In this document: in pieces, positions 1-6,335 of the stretch
How positions within the stretch are numbered: the stretch's first letter is position 1
Layout: the number at the start of each line of letters is the position of its first letter
Translations under genes and position numbers: made by a program
The notes under the pieces: model-generated
What the model was told of the DNA's origin: nothing
The model's input: the letters and a program-made list of their open reading frames with translations, nothing else
The model's database searches: none
Origin: Ruminococcus sp. UBA1780
GTDB lineage: Bacteria > Bacillota > Clostridia > Oscillospirales > Ruminococcaceae
Assembly (NCBI GenBank): GCA_002315235.1
Contig: DCGK01000035.1
Location: 1 to 8,044, forward strand
Direction: 5' to 3'
DNA length: 8,044 bases

Positions 1-17
1 TTGTTAAAAGCAGAGCT

Positions 18-46
18 TTGAATAGTGAAAGTCACTGTAATATTAT
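18..46 (+). promoter_or_regulatory. Candidate sigma-A-type promoter for the plus-strand genes
   Basis: A TTGAAT box at 18-23 and a TATTAT box at 41-46 are separated by 17 bases, the ideal spacing for a housekeeping promoter. The -35 matches consensus at four of six bases and the -10 at five of six. Transcription would start near base 53, leaving a leader of about 15 bases with AAAGGA at 54-59 before the ATG at 68. The region is AT-rich, so a chance match is possible. If real, it would drive the run of plus-strand genes down to the terminator near 5640. Confidence 0.4.
24..36. repeat. Short inverted repeat in the promoter spacer
   Basis: AGTGA and TCACT flank a 3-base centre (AAG) as a perfect 5-bp inverted repeat, lying wholly between the candidate -35 and -10 boxes. 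That is where a repressor or activator of the MerR or ArsR kind might bind, but arms this short also occur by chance. No regulator gene is visible in the window. Confidence 0.25.
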
Positions 47-67
47 GAATGTTAAAGGAAAACAAGT

Positions 68-415
68 ATGAATATTCAGATTTTCGGAAAATCAAAATGC
101 TTTGATACAAAAAAGGCAGAAAGATTTTTCAAGGAACACGGAATAAAATTTCAGTCTGTCGATATCCTTTCAAAGGGACTCAGCGCCGGTGAATTCAGAA
201 GTGTTGCGCAGGGAGTCGGAGGAGTTGACAATCTTATAGATACAAACCATAAGGACTACTGTGATATAAAATATCTGACTGACGATGCAAAGCCTGACAA
301 GCTTGCTGAATGTCCGAAGCTTTACAGGACTCCTGTTGTAAGAAACGGAAAGCTTGCAACAGTCGGCTACTGTCCTGATGTATGGAACGAATGGATTAAG
401 TCAGATAAAAAATAA
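68..415 (+). CDS. ArsC/Spx-family thioredoxin-fold protein
   Basis: A 115-residue cytoplasmic protein with the layout of the ArsC/Spx/YffB family: a beta strand leading to a cysteine loop (GKSKCFDT, Cys11), the helix that follows it, and a C-terminal RTPVVRNGK segment with the cis-proline Pro89 followed by a glycine and an aromatic-rich tail. Length fits the family (about 110-130). Members include glutathione- or thioredoxin-linked arsenate reductases and Spx-type RNA polymerase regulators. The active site here is C-x-x-T, so the second cysteine of the Spx redox switch is absent, and I would not call it Spx. Three more cysteines (65, 82, 102) could take part in disulfide chemistry. No ars genes are nearby, so arsenate reduction is unproven and a general thiol role is equally possible. 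The start is backed by AAAGGA eight bases upstream. It ends 17 bases before the next gene. Confidence 0.8.
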   Translation: MNIQIFGKSKCFDTKKAERFFKEHGIKFQSVDILSKGLSAGEFRSVAQGVGGVDNLIDTNHKDYCDIKYLTDDAKPDKLAECPKLYRTPVVRNGKLATVGYCPDVWNEWIKSDKK

Positions 416-418
416 ACC

Positions 419-424
419 GGGAAG
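419..424 (+). promoter_or_regulatory. Ribosome binding site deciding the trmK start
   Basis: GGGAAG lies eight bases before the ATG at 433. The frame also has a GTG at 424, but nothing resembling a ribosome binding site stands at a workable distance before that GTG (the preceding bases are A-rich then CCGG). TrmK proteins also typically begin Met-Leu just before the first helix, which fits 433. The site is weak, and reinitiation after the preceding gene may help. Confidence 0.5.
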
Positions 425-432
425 TGAATGCT

Positions 433-1917
433 ATGCTGAACAACAGAAGACTTTTAAAATGTGCGGAAATGATAAGCGGAAAAGGCACAGTCTGCGACGT
501 AGGTACTGACCATGCATTTCTTCCTGTGTATCTTGTGGAAAACGGACTCTGCCCGGATGCGGTTGCCGGTGACATAGCTGACGGGCCTCTCGAGGCTGCA
601 TCAGCTACGGTAAACAGAGCAGGACTTTCGGACAGAATTTCCGTTGTAAAGTCTGACGGACTGAAAAACATCAGTCCTGACGGAATTACCGACGTAATCA
701 TAGCCGGAATGGGTGCTGAAACTATCAGCATGATAATTGAAGCTGCTCCGTGGCTTCATAACGGAATAAATCTTGTACTTCAGCCTATGACAAAGATTCC
801 GTTTATGAGAACCTGGCTCTATGCAAACGGTTATGAGATTATCAGGGAGGAAGCTGTAACTGACGAGGATTACATCTACACAGTTATGAATGTCAGATTC
901 AGCGGATACAGAATTAATATAAATGATGTTTTTGCTGAGCTGGGACTTTTTGATTTCAGTGATGCTGAAGCAGTAAAATATGCCCGTAAGCAGACCGAAC
1001 GCCTGACACGTATTTCAGACGGACAGAAGCGTTCAGGAAAGGGTGCTGACACATCCGCAGTGGATGAAAAAATACGTCTTATCACAGAGATTTCCGAAGG
1101 AAGGCATAAAGTAACAGTCGGAGAAATCTATGATGAGATTAACAGGATTGCACCGTTCTGCACACAGGACAGCTGGGACAACTCAGGACTTCTTGTGGGA
1201 GACAGGGAAAATGAAGTAACAGGAATTATCACTGCTCTTGATATTACACATGAGGTAATAGGCGAGGCTGCTGCCAGAAAGGCAAATCTGATCATTTCCC
1301 ATCATCCGGTAATTTTTTCTCCTCTGAAAAATCTTTCAATGAGCTGTCCGGCAGTAAGACTTGCTGCAAACGGCATTTCCGCGATATGTGTTCATACTCC
1401 TCTTGACAAGGCAGTAAACGGAATTAACGACATGATTGCAGACATGCTGGAACGCTGGTTTGAAGTTTCTGATTTCAGAGAGCCGCTTATTCCTGAGAGG
1501 GAAGGCAGTGCTGACGGTGACGGACGTATCGTGGAAATAACCGAAGAGGGACTTTCTGCTCCGGCCATGGCTGAAAGACTCGGAAAAATGTTCGGCGGAA
1601 GTCCGGTAAAGTTTGCTCCGGGAATGAAGAAAATACGCAGGGTGGCAATATGCTCAGGCAGCGGCGGTTCGCTTCTTTCAGTGGTGAAAAAGGCCGGATG
1701 TGACGCGTATATAACAGGGGACATCAAGCACGATGTATGGCTTGATGCGGCTGCGGCAGGAATTTCGCTGTTTGACTGCGGACATTTCCATACGGAAAAA
1801 ATCAGTGCGGAATACCTTGCAAAGCTTATCAGAACTTCGGCATACGGAATTAAAACCGAGGCTGCGGAAACATGCCGGGATGTTGTAAATTATATACAGT
1901 CCGCCCCGGGAAACTGA
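433..1917 (+). CDS. trmK-nif3: TrmK-Nif3 fusion: tRNA m1A22 methyltransferase plus Nif3-like dinuclear-metal protein
   Basis: A 494-residue protein joining two families usually encoded separately. Residues 1 to about 225 are TrmK, which uses S-adenosylmethionine to methylate N1 of adenine 22 in tRNA: the SAM loop DVGTDHAFLP at 22-31, GMGAE at 92-96 (usually GMGG), LVLQPMT at 114-120, and the helical C-terminal tail of the family. After a short polar linker rich in Gly, Ser and Lys, residues 227-494 are Nif3: WDNSGLLVG at 248-256, ISHHP at 288-292, HTPLD at 321-325 and GHFHTE at 450-455. The two histidines of SHHP, the Asp of HTPLD, and the His and Glu of GHFHTE match the known metal ligands, so the metal site looks intact. 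The Nif3 part lacks the extra central domain of Bacillus YqfO and resembles compact E. coli YbgI; its function is unsettled. B. subtilis has the two as neighbours, yqfN and yqfO. No in-frame ATG, GTG or TTG exists at the Nif3 boundary, so one chain is expected. Confidence 0.93.
   Translation: MLNNRRLLKCAEMISGKGTVCDVGTDHAFLPVYLVENGLCPDAVAGDIADGPLEAASATVNRAGLSDRISVVKSDGLKNISPDGITDVIIAGMGAETISMIIEAAPWLHNGINLVLQPMTKIPFMRTWLYANGYEIIREEAVTDEDYIYTVMNVRFSGYRININDVFAELGLFDFSDAEAVKYARKQTERLTRISDGQKRSGKGADTSAVDEKIRLITEISEGRHKVTVGEIYDEINRIAPFCTQDSWDNSGLLVGDRENEVTGIITALDITHEVIGEAAARKANLIISHHPVIFSPLKNLSMSCPAVRLAANGISAICVHTPLDKAVNGINDMIADMLERWFEVSDFREPLIPEREGSADGDGRIVEITEEGLSAPAMAERLGKMFGGSPVKFAPGMKKIRRVAICSGSGGSLLSVVKKAGCDAYITGDIKHDVWLDAAAAGISLFDCGHFHTEKISAEYLAKLIRTSAYGIKTEAAETCRDVVNYIQSAPGN
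1096..1113 (+). other. Possible relic of the lost nif3 ribosome binding site and start
   Basis: At the junction between the TrmK and Nif3 parts, GAAGGAAGG (1096-1104) is followed after six bases by GTA (1111-1113), exactly where a nif3 start codon would lie and just before the first Nif3 residues (TVGEIYDEI). GTA is one base from GTG and is not a normal start. A TAA in the +1 frame at 1112-1114 could be the remains of the old trmK stop. The reading as a relic is inference; the purine-rich string also encodes ordinary Glu-Gly-Arg residues. Confidence 0.35.
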
Positions 1918-1956
1918 GACTATCAGTGTTTGCATGGATTATGAAAGGAGAAAACA

Positions 1957-3714
1957 ATGGCACTTGACGGAGCGTTCCTTCATCTCGTAAAGAAGGAACT
2001 TGATTTCCTTGAGGGCGCAAGGGTGGACAAGGTCTACCAGCCTTCCAGGGAACAGATGGTTATCGGCTTCAGATACAGGGGCGGAAGCAGCAGGGTACTT
2101 TTCAGTGCTGCTGCTGACAGTGCACGTGTACACATCACTGCCTCTGATATAGATAATCCGGCAGTTCCGCCTATGTTCTGCATGCTTATGAGAAAGCATC
2201 TTGGCGGGGCAAAGCTGCTGGGAATCAGACAGGACGGATTTGAGCGAATCCTCTGTTTTGATTTTGAATGCATGAACGAGCTCGGCGACACAGTAAACAT
2301 GACTCTTGTCTGTGAGATAATGGGCAGGTATTCAAACCTTATACTTGTCGGTGACGACGGATGCATTATCGACAGTATACGTCGTGTTGATGCAGAAATG
2401 TCGAGGGCAAGACTTGTTCTTCCGAAAATGAAATACGAACTTCCTCCGAGAGACAGCAGGCTTATGTTTACTGAGGCTTCCGAGGAGGAAATACGTTCTG
2501 CGCTGTCCGGATACAAAACAGGGGATATTTCAAAGGCTCTTGTAAAAATATTTGAAGGTATTTCACCGGTTATAGCAAGGGAATGGGTATTCTATGCGAC
2601 GCGCGGTGAGGATGTCAGCATTTCTGAAATTGATGAAAACATTATTTTAAGGCTTGTATTCAGAATAAGACAGACTGCTGAACAGTATAAAAACGGTGAG
2701 CTTCAGTACACGGTTCTCAGAACAAGGGAAAATCTTCCGAAGGATTTTTCATTTATAAACATTCAGCAGTACGGCACTATACTTATCACACAGCAGAAGG
2801 AAAGTGCGTGTGAGACACTTGATTATTTTTATGCTGCAAGGGATACTGAATCAAGAATAAAGCAGCGTGCAAATGACCTTTTCAGGCTGCTTATGAATCT
2901 TACCGAGAGAATAAGCAAACGTATTTCAAACCAGCAGGCAGAGCTTGCCGAGAGTGACAGAAAAGAAGAATACAGACTTATGGGCGACCTTCTGTCAGCA
3001 AATATTTACAGGTTAAAAAAGGGTGACAGGTCAGTTGTTCTGGAAAATTTCTACGATGAAAGCTGTCCTCAGGTTGAAATCAAGCTTGATGAGAGGCTTA
3101 GCCCTTCGCAGAATGTTCAGAAGTACTATCAGAACTACAAAAAGCTTGTTACTGCCGAAAAAATTCTCGCTGAGCAGATAAAAAAGAGCAGCGAGGAGCT
3201 TGTGTATATAGAGAGTGTTTTTGATTCTCTTACAAGAGCCAGAACGGACCTTGATATCATTGAGCTCAGGATGGAGCTTGCTGAGCAGGGCTATCTGAGA
3301 GCCTCAAAGATGAAGGGCAGGCCGCCTAAGGAGCAGCCGCCGCTTAAGTTCAGAACAAGTGACGGGTTCCAGGTGTTTGTGGGAAGAAACAACAGGCAGA
3401 ATGACAGGCTTACTCTGAAAACAGCAGGTAAGACTGATATATGGTTCCATACCCATGACATTACAGGCTCACACGTGATTCTGTTTACGGAAGGACAGGA
3501 GCCGACGGATACAGCAGTTATGGAAGCTGCCATGCTTGCGGCATTTCACAGCAGGGGAAGAAATTCCTCTCAGGTTCCTGTTGACTACACAGAGGCAAGA
3601 TATGTTAAAAAGCCTAACGGTGCAAAGCCGGGCATGGTTATTTTTACAAACAATTCGACTGTTTACGTTAAGCCTGATGAGGATGCGGTAAACAGCCTTA
3701 AGGAGAGCAGATAA
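1957..3714 (+). CDS. rqcH: RqcH, NFACT-family ribosome quality control protein (Rqc2/NEMF homologue)
   Basis: RqcH binds 50S subunits that still carry peptidyl-tRNA after ribosome splitting, recruits alanyl-tRNA and adds a C-terminal alanine tail that marks the peptide for proteolysis. Older annotations call it fibronectin-binding protein FbpA. The 585 residues match B. subtilis RqcH (about 570). Domain order: NFACT-N from residue 1 (MALDGAFLHL; EIMGRYSNLILV at 120-131), helix-hairpin-helix around 180-225, a long charged coiled-coil region around 290-445, and NFACT-R from about 464 with VGRNNRQND (475-483), DIWFHTHDITGSHV (494-507) and DYTEARYVKKPNGAKPGM (543-560). The Asp-Arg pair needed for tRNA binding in B. 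subtilis (D97-R98) appears here as Glu96-Arg97. The start is clear: AAAGGAG six bases before ATG. It lies 39 bases after trmK-nif3, and the dipeptidase gene follows after three bases, suggesting one operon. No signal peptide is seen. Confidence 0.95.
   Translation: MALDGAFLHLVKKELDFLEGARVDKVYQPSREQMVIGFRYRGGSSRVLFSAAADSARVHITASDIDNPAVPPMFCMLMRKHLGGAKLLGIRQDGFERILCFDFECMNELGDTVNMTLVCEIMGRYSNLILVGDDGCIIDSIRRVDAEMSRARLVLPKMKYELPPRDSRLMFTEASEEEIRSALSGYKTGDISKALVKIFEGISPVIAREWVFYATRGEDVSISEIDENIILRLVFRIRQTAEQYKNGELQYTVLRTRENLPKDFSFINIQQYGTILITQQKESACETLDYFYAARDTESRIKQRANDLFRLLMNLTERISKRISNQQAELAESDRKEEYRLMGDLLSANIYRLKKGDRSVVLENFYDESCPQVEIKLDERLSPSQNVQKYYQNYKKLVTAEKILAEQIKKSSEELVYIESVFDSLTRARTDLDIIELRMELAEQGYLRASKMKGRPPKEQPPLKFRTSDGFQVFVGRNNRQNDRLTLKTAGKTDIWFHTHDITGSHVILFTEGQEPTDTAVMEAAMLAAFHSRGRNSSQVPVDYTEARYVKKPNGAKPGMVIFTNNSTVYVKPDEDAVNSLKESR
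3700..3705 (+). promoter_or_regulatory. pepV ribosome binding site inside the end of rqcH
   Basis: AAGGAG lies within the last codons of rqcH, twelve bases before the dipeptidase ATG at 3718. Spacing is on the long side, and the rqcH stop is only three bases before that ATG, so translation of the two genes is probably coupled. Confidence 0.6.
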
Positions 3715-3717
3715 AAA

Positions 3718-5070
3718 ATGAGAGAGAAAATTAATGCGGCGGTGGACAGAAACTTTGACAGCCTTATCAGCCGTCTGCAGCAGATTATAGCAATTCCGAG
3801 TGTTTCAGTTCCCGGTACAGCGGAGGCACCTTACGGGGAGGAATGTCTGAAGGTTCTGAAGACATTCCTTGGTATGGCTGAGGAGGACGGATTCTGCACA
3901 AGGAGTATTGACAATTATGCCGGTACGGTTGAGTACAATGACAAGCCGGTTAAGCTTGGTGTGCTGTGCCATCTTGATGTTGTTCCGGTAACTGAAAAGA
4001 ACTGGACTTTCAGACCTTTCGGCGGTGAGATAGCTGACGGCAGAATTTACGGAAGAGGTGCTGTTGATGACAAGGGTCCGGCTATGGCTGTTCTTTATGC
4101 TATGAAGGCGCTGAAGGAATGCGGAACCGACCTTTCGCACAATGTCCGCTTTATAGTGGGATGTGATGAGGAAAACGGCTCCACAGACATGGAATACTAC
4201 ATGAGTAAGGAAAAGATGCCTCCGCTGGTATTTACTCCTGACGGTGACTATCCGGTTATCAACATCGAAAAGGGTATGCTCAGACTTCGTATCCGTAAAA
4301 ATATATCTTTTTCACATATCAGAAAAATACACGGCGGTACGGTTCCGAATGCTGTTCCTTCTGATGCATACGCTGTTGTTTCAGGAATTGACAGCTTCCC
4401 TGGGCACGAAAATGTAACGGTTTCAGCAAACGGTGAAATGTATACTGCCGAATACAGGGGCAAAGCAGCTCATGCTTCAACTCCGGCAGACGGTATCAAC
4501 GCAGTTACGGGACTGGTGGAATATCTCTGTACTCTTGACCTCGACGATGAGGAAAGGAAAATATTTGAAAACATCAGAACCGCATTTGTGCATGGTGATT
4601 TCAGCGGTACAGGCTGCGGAATAAAGATGAGTGATGAAAAATCAGGCGAACTTACACAGGTACTCAGTATTGCTGACTATGACGGTGAAACTCTTGAATT
4701 CAGAATTGATGTAAGATATCCGGTGAGCGGTAACAGGGATGAGCTTATTGCAAGGATTGCTGAGGCTGTTTCTCCGGCCGGATTTGAGCTGATTACCGAT
4801 ATTGCAAGTCTTCCTCACTGTGTTGATGAGAACAGTGAGTTTATTCAGACGCTTCTCGGTGTATACGAAAAGGAAACAGGCCTTGAAGGATACTGCAAGG
4901 CAATCGGCGGCGGCACGTATGTTCATGATATTGAAGGCGGTGTTGCCTTTGGTGCTGAATTCCCGGGCGAGGAGAACAACATGCACGGCAATGACGAGTC
5001 GGTTTCACTTGACAGTCTCAGACTGAACGCAAAAATAATTGCAAATGCAATTTATGAAATATGTAAATAA
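3718..5070 (+). CDS. pepV: PepV-like M20 family zinc dipeptidase
   Basis: A 450-residue cytosolic di-zinc peptidase of the M20 clan (PepV/Sapep group), expected to split dipeptides with broad specificity in the last steps of peptide use. The full metal and catalytic set is visible: CHLDVVP at 84-90 (His85 ligand, Asp87), GRGAVDDKG at 112-120 (Asp117 bridging ligand), CDEENGSTD at 149-157 (Glu151 as general base, Glu152 ligand), TPDGDYP at 173-179 (Asp175 ligand) and NNMHGNDE at 420-427 (His423 ligand). The AHAS segment at 251-254 holds the conserved histidine of the lid/dimer domain. Residues of about 190-310 form that inserted domain. Length is close to lactobacillal PepV (about 470). There is no signal peptide. 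It starts three bases after rqcH; a link to clearing peptides made from tagged nascent chains is only a guess. M20 proteins are often loosely called succinyl-diaminopimelate desuccinylase, but the DYPVINIEKG segment after the ligand favours PepV. Confidence 0.9.
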   Translation: MREKINAAVDRNFDSLISRLQQIIAIPSVSVPGTAEAPYGEECLKVLKTFLGMAEEDGFCTRSIDNYAGTVEYNDKPVKLGVLCHLDVVPVTEKNWTFRPFGGEIADGRIYGRGAVDDKGPAMAVLYAMKALKECGTDLSHNVRFIVGCDEENGSTDMEYYMSKEKMPPLVFTPDGDYPVINIEKGMLRLRIRKNISFSHIRKIHGGTVPNAVPSDAYAVVSGIDSFPGHENVTVSANGEMYTAEYRGKAAHASTPADGINAVTGLVEYLCTLDLDDEERKIFENIRTAFVHGDFSGTGCGIKMSDEKSGELTQVLSIADYDGETLEFRIDVRYPVSGNRDELIARIAEAVSPAGFELITDIASLPHCVDENSEFIQTLLGVYEKETGLEGYCKAIGGGTYVHDIEGGVAFGAEFPGEENNMHGNDESVSLDSLRLNAKIIANAIYEICK

Positions 5071-5091
5071 TTATTACAGGAGAAAAAACAG

Positions 5092-5631
5092 ATGGATTCA
5101 TATGCAGAGCAGATAGTAAAAAAAGCCGACGGCGGCTCAGACAATGCAAAGCGCATGCTTTGTCTTATCGGAGGTATAGTCGCCGGAATAGCAATAGTAG
5201 CGGCAAGCATGGCAGTTCACCTTACATTACCTGGTTCACTGCTTGGTGTGGGCGCATTTTACCTCGGACTTTACCTTGGAACTAACTATGATATCGAATA
5301 CGAATACCTCGTCGTAAACGGAGAGTTTGATATTGACAAGATTCTTGCAAAGAAGAGAAGAAAAAAGCTCATTACTGTTAAGGTCGGAGATTTTGAAAGC
5401 TTCGGAAAGTACAGCAATGACATGGAAGAAGGAGACGATGTTACTGTTATCTGGGCAGTAGGCACAGGTGATGAGGAGCTTCCGACTTTTTACGGTGACT
5501 TCAGTCATGCCACATACGGAAAATGCCGTCTCCTTTTCTCACCTTCAGTGAGAGTTCTCCGCGAACTAAAGAACGGCCTTAAGCCGGGACTCAGAAACAA
5601 TGTCGGTGAGCTTCCGCCGGAAGAGGAATAA
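5092..5631 (+). CDS. Small two-helix membrane protein of unknown function (DUF6106-like)
   Basis: A 179-residue protein. Residues 1-21 are polar and start MDSYAEQIVKK. Two hydrophobic stretches follow, at about 22-42 and 46-64, with a Leu-Pro-Gly turn between them, giving a membrane hairpin with both ends on the same side. The rest is soluble: it opens with YDIEYEYLVVNGEFDIDKIL (66-85), has a very basic KKRRKKL patch at 87-93, and ends in an acidic, proline-containing tail (PPEEE). The two helices followed by a strand-rich domain recall bacterial PH-like (bPH) membrane proteins, and the overall pattern resembles what I remember as DUF6106 of Clostridia; both links are from memory. No catalytic motif is seen. 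AGGAG lies nine bases before the ATG. It is the last gene of the plus-strand run, 21 bases after pepV and just before the shared terminator, so its expression probably follows theirs. Confidence 0.8.
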   Translation: MDSYAEQIVKKADGGSDNAKRMLCLIGGIVAGIAIVAASMAVHLTLPGSLLGVGAFYLGLYLGTNYDIEYEYLVVNGEFDIDKILAKKRRKKLITVKVGDFESFGKYSNDMEEGDDVTVIWAVGTGDEELPTFYGDFSHATYGKCRLLFSPSVRVLRELKNGLKPGLRNNVGELPPEEE

Positions 5632-5634
5632 AAC

Positions 5635-5677
5635 AAAAAGAGAAGATTCAGTATAGTATGAATCTTCTCTTTTTTTT
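5635..5677. terminator. Bidirectional intrinsic terminator between convergent genes
   Basis: AGAGAAGATTCA (5639-5650) pairs perfectly with TGAATCTTCTCT (5659-5670) around an 8-base loop, GTATAGTA. The stem extends by A-T pairs on the outside to about 16 bp. A run of eight T (5670-5677) ends the plus-strand transcript, and five A (5635-5639), read as T on the other strand, serve the minus-strand operon. The TAA stop of the HAD phosphatase (5676-5678) lies partly inside the T-run, so the intergenic space is almost entirely this terminator. Confidence 0.93.
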
Positions 5678-6323
5678 ATATGATGTTTAAGATTTCAGCG
5701 GCACTTTCAACAATAAAATCCGCACCTGTTGAAACCAGCTCTTCTCTGGTTCTGAAACCCCATGTGCACCCTATTGATTTAATACCGGAATTCCGGGCTG
5801 TGAGTATGTCAACGTCGGAATCACCGGCCATTACGGCTTCGTCTTTTGAGATGTTCAGCTCGTCCAGAATGTCGTAAATGATTCCGGGTGCCGGCTTTGT
5901 GTCTCTGTTTTCACATTTTCCGTATACTGCATCAAAGGTATCCCTTCCGAAGATATCCCATACGATTGATTTTGTGAATTCATCCGGTTTGTTTGATGCA
6001 ACGGCGAGTTTTATTCCGGCTTTTCCAAGGTCTGACACCAGTTCCTTTATTCCCGGATAGGTTACGGTTTTGTCTGTACTGTGAGCTCTGTAATATTCAG
6101 AGAAGTATTTGTGCAGGGTTTTTACTTTCTCATCGTCATCTGTGTAACCTGCCAGAGCGCGCTGACACAGCTTTACAGCGCCGTTTCCTACAAATTTATT
6201 GTATGAGGAAAGCGGGTGAGGATGATATCCCATTTTTTCAAGTCCGTAGTTTACTGCATCGGCAAGATCTTCAATTGAGTTGATAAGCGTGCCGTCCAGA
6301 TCGAATATTATGAGTTTGTACAT
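5676..6323 (-). CDS. HAD-family phosphatase, phosphoglycolate phosphatase-like
   Basis: A 215-residue haloacid dehalogenase-type hydrolase with an alpha-helical C1 cap, of the Gph/PGPase kind. All four motifs are present: FDLDGTL at 7-13 (nucleophile Asp8, acid/base Asp10), AVASNKP at 107-113 (Ser110), DTKPAP at 141-146 (Lys143) and AGDSDVD at 166-172 (Asp168 and Asp172 for magnesium). The cap covers about residues 14-80. The substrate cannot be read from sequence: phosphoglycolate, a nucleoside monophosphate, a sugar phosphate or pyrophosphate are all possible. An upstream in-frame ATG at 6338 overlaps the tgt stop as ATGA and would add five residues, but I prefer 6323, because AAAGG stands seven bases before it and MYKLIIFDLDG is the usual beginning of such proteins. 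It is last in queA-tgt-phosphatase and probably co-translated with tgt. No gene for phosphoglycolate metabolism is nearby. Confidence 0.9.
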   Translation of the reverse strand: MYKLIIFDLDGTLINSIEDLADAVNYGLEKMGYHPHPLSSYNKFVGNGAVKLCQRALAGYTDDDEKVKTLHKYFSEYYRAHSTDKTVTYPGIKELVSDLGKAGIKLAVASNKPDEFTKSIVWDIFGRDTFDAVYGKCENRDTKPAPGIIYDILDELNISKDEAVMAGDSDVDILTARNSGIKSIGCTWGFRTREELVSTGADFIVESAAEILNII

Positions 6324-6330
6324 CGTTCTG

Positions 6331-6335
6331 CCTTT
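6331..6335 (-). promoter_or_regulatory. Ribosome binding site deciding the phosphatase start
   Basis: On the minus strand AAAGG lies seven bases before the ATG at 6323, between the two possible start codons. It supports the second ATG over the ATGA-overlap ATG at 6338, for which no comparable site exists at the right distance. Confidence 0.55.

Noticed and set aside
3..71. Tail of an upstream gene ending in an ATGA overlap with the ArsC-like gene
   Set aside because: One frame is open from base 3 to a TGA at 69-71, but its 22 codons resemble no known protein end, and the stretch reads better as promoter and leader. The frame from base 1 ending TGA at 19-21 is another possible tail, too short to judge.
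396..731. A 111-residue open frame on the minus strand across the start of trmK
   Set aside because: It lies opposite a clearly conserved coding region, has no recognisable motif and no good ribosome binding site; a shadow of the codon pattern.
1918..1956. A second promoter before rqcH
   Set aside because: Only an AAAGGAG ribosome binding site is clear; no convincing pair of promoter boxes fits in 39 bases.
2034..2516. A 160-residue minus-strand frame inside rqcH
   Set aside because: Serine-, isoleucine- and proline-rich product typical of reverse-complement translation; fully covered by conserved rqcH.
4433..5026. Two plus-strand frames (63 and 74 residues) overlapping pepV in another frame
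   Set aside because: They coincide with motif-bearing pepV sequence and have no features of their own.
5680..6283. Plus-strand frames opposite the HAD phosphatase
   Set aside because: The phosphatase on the minus strand holds all four HAD motifs; these frames are its complement and lie after a strong terminator with no promoter seen.
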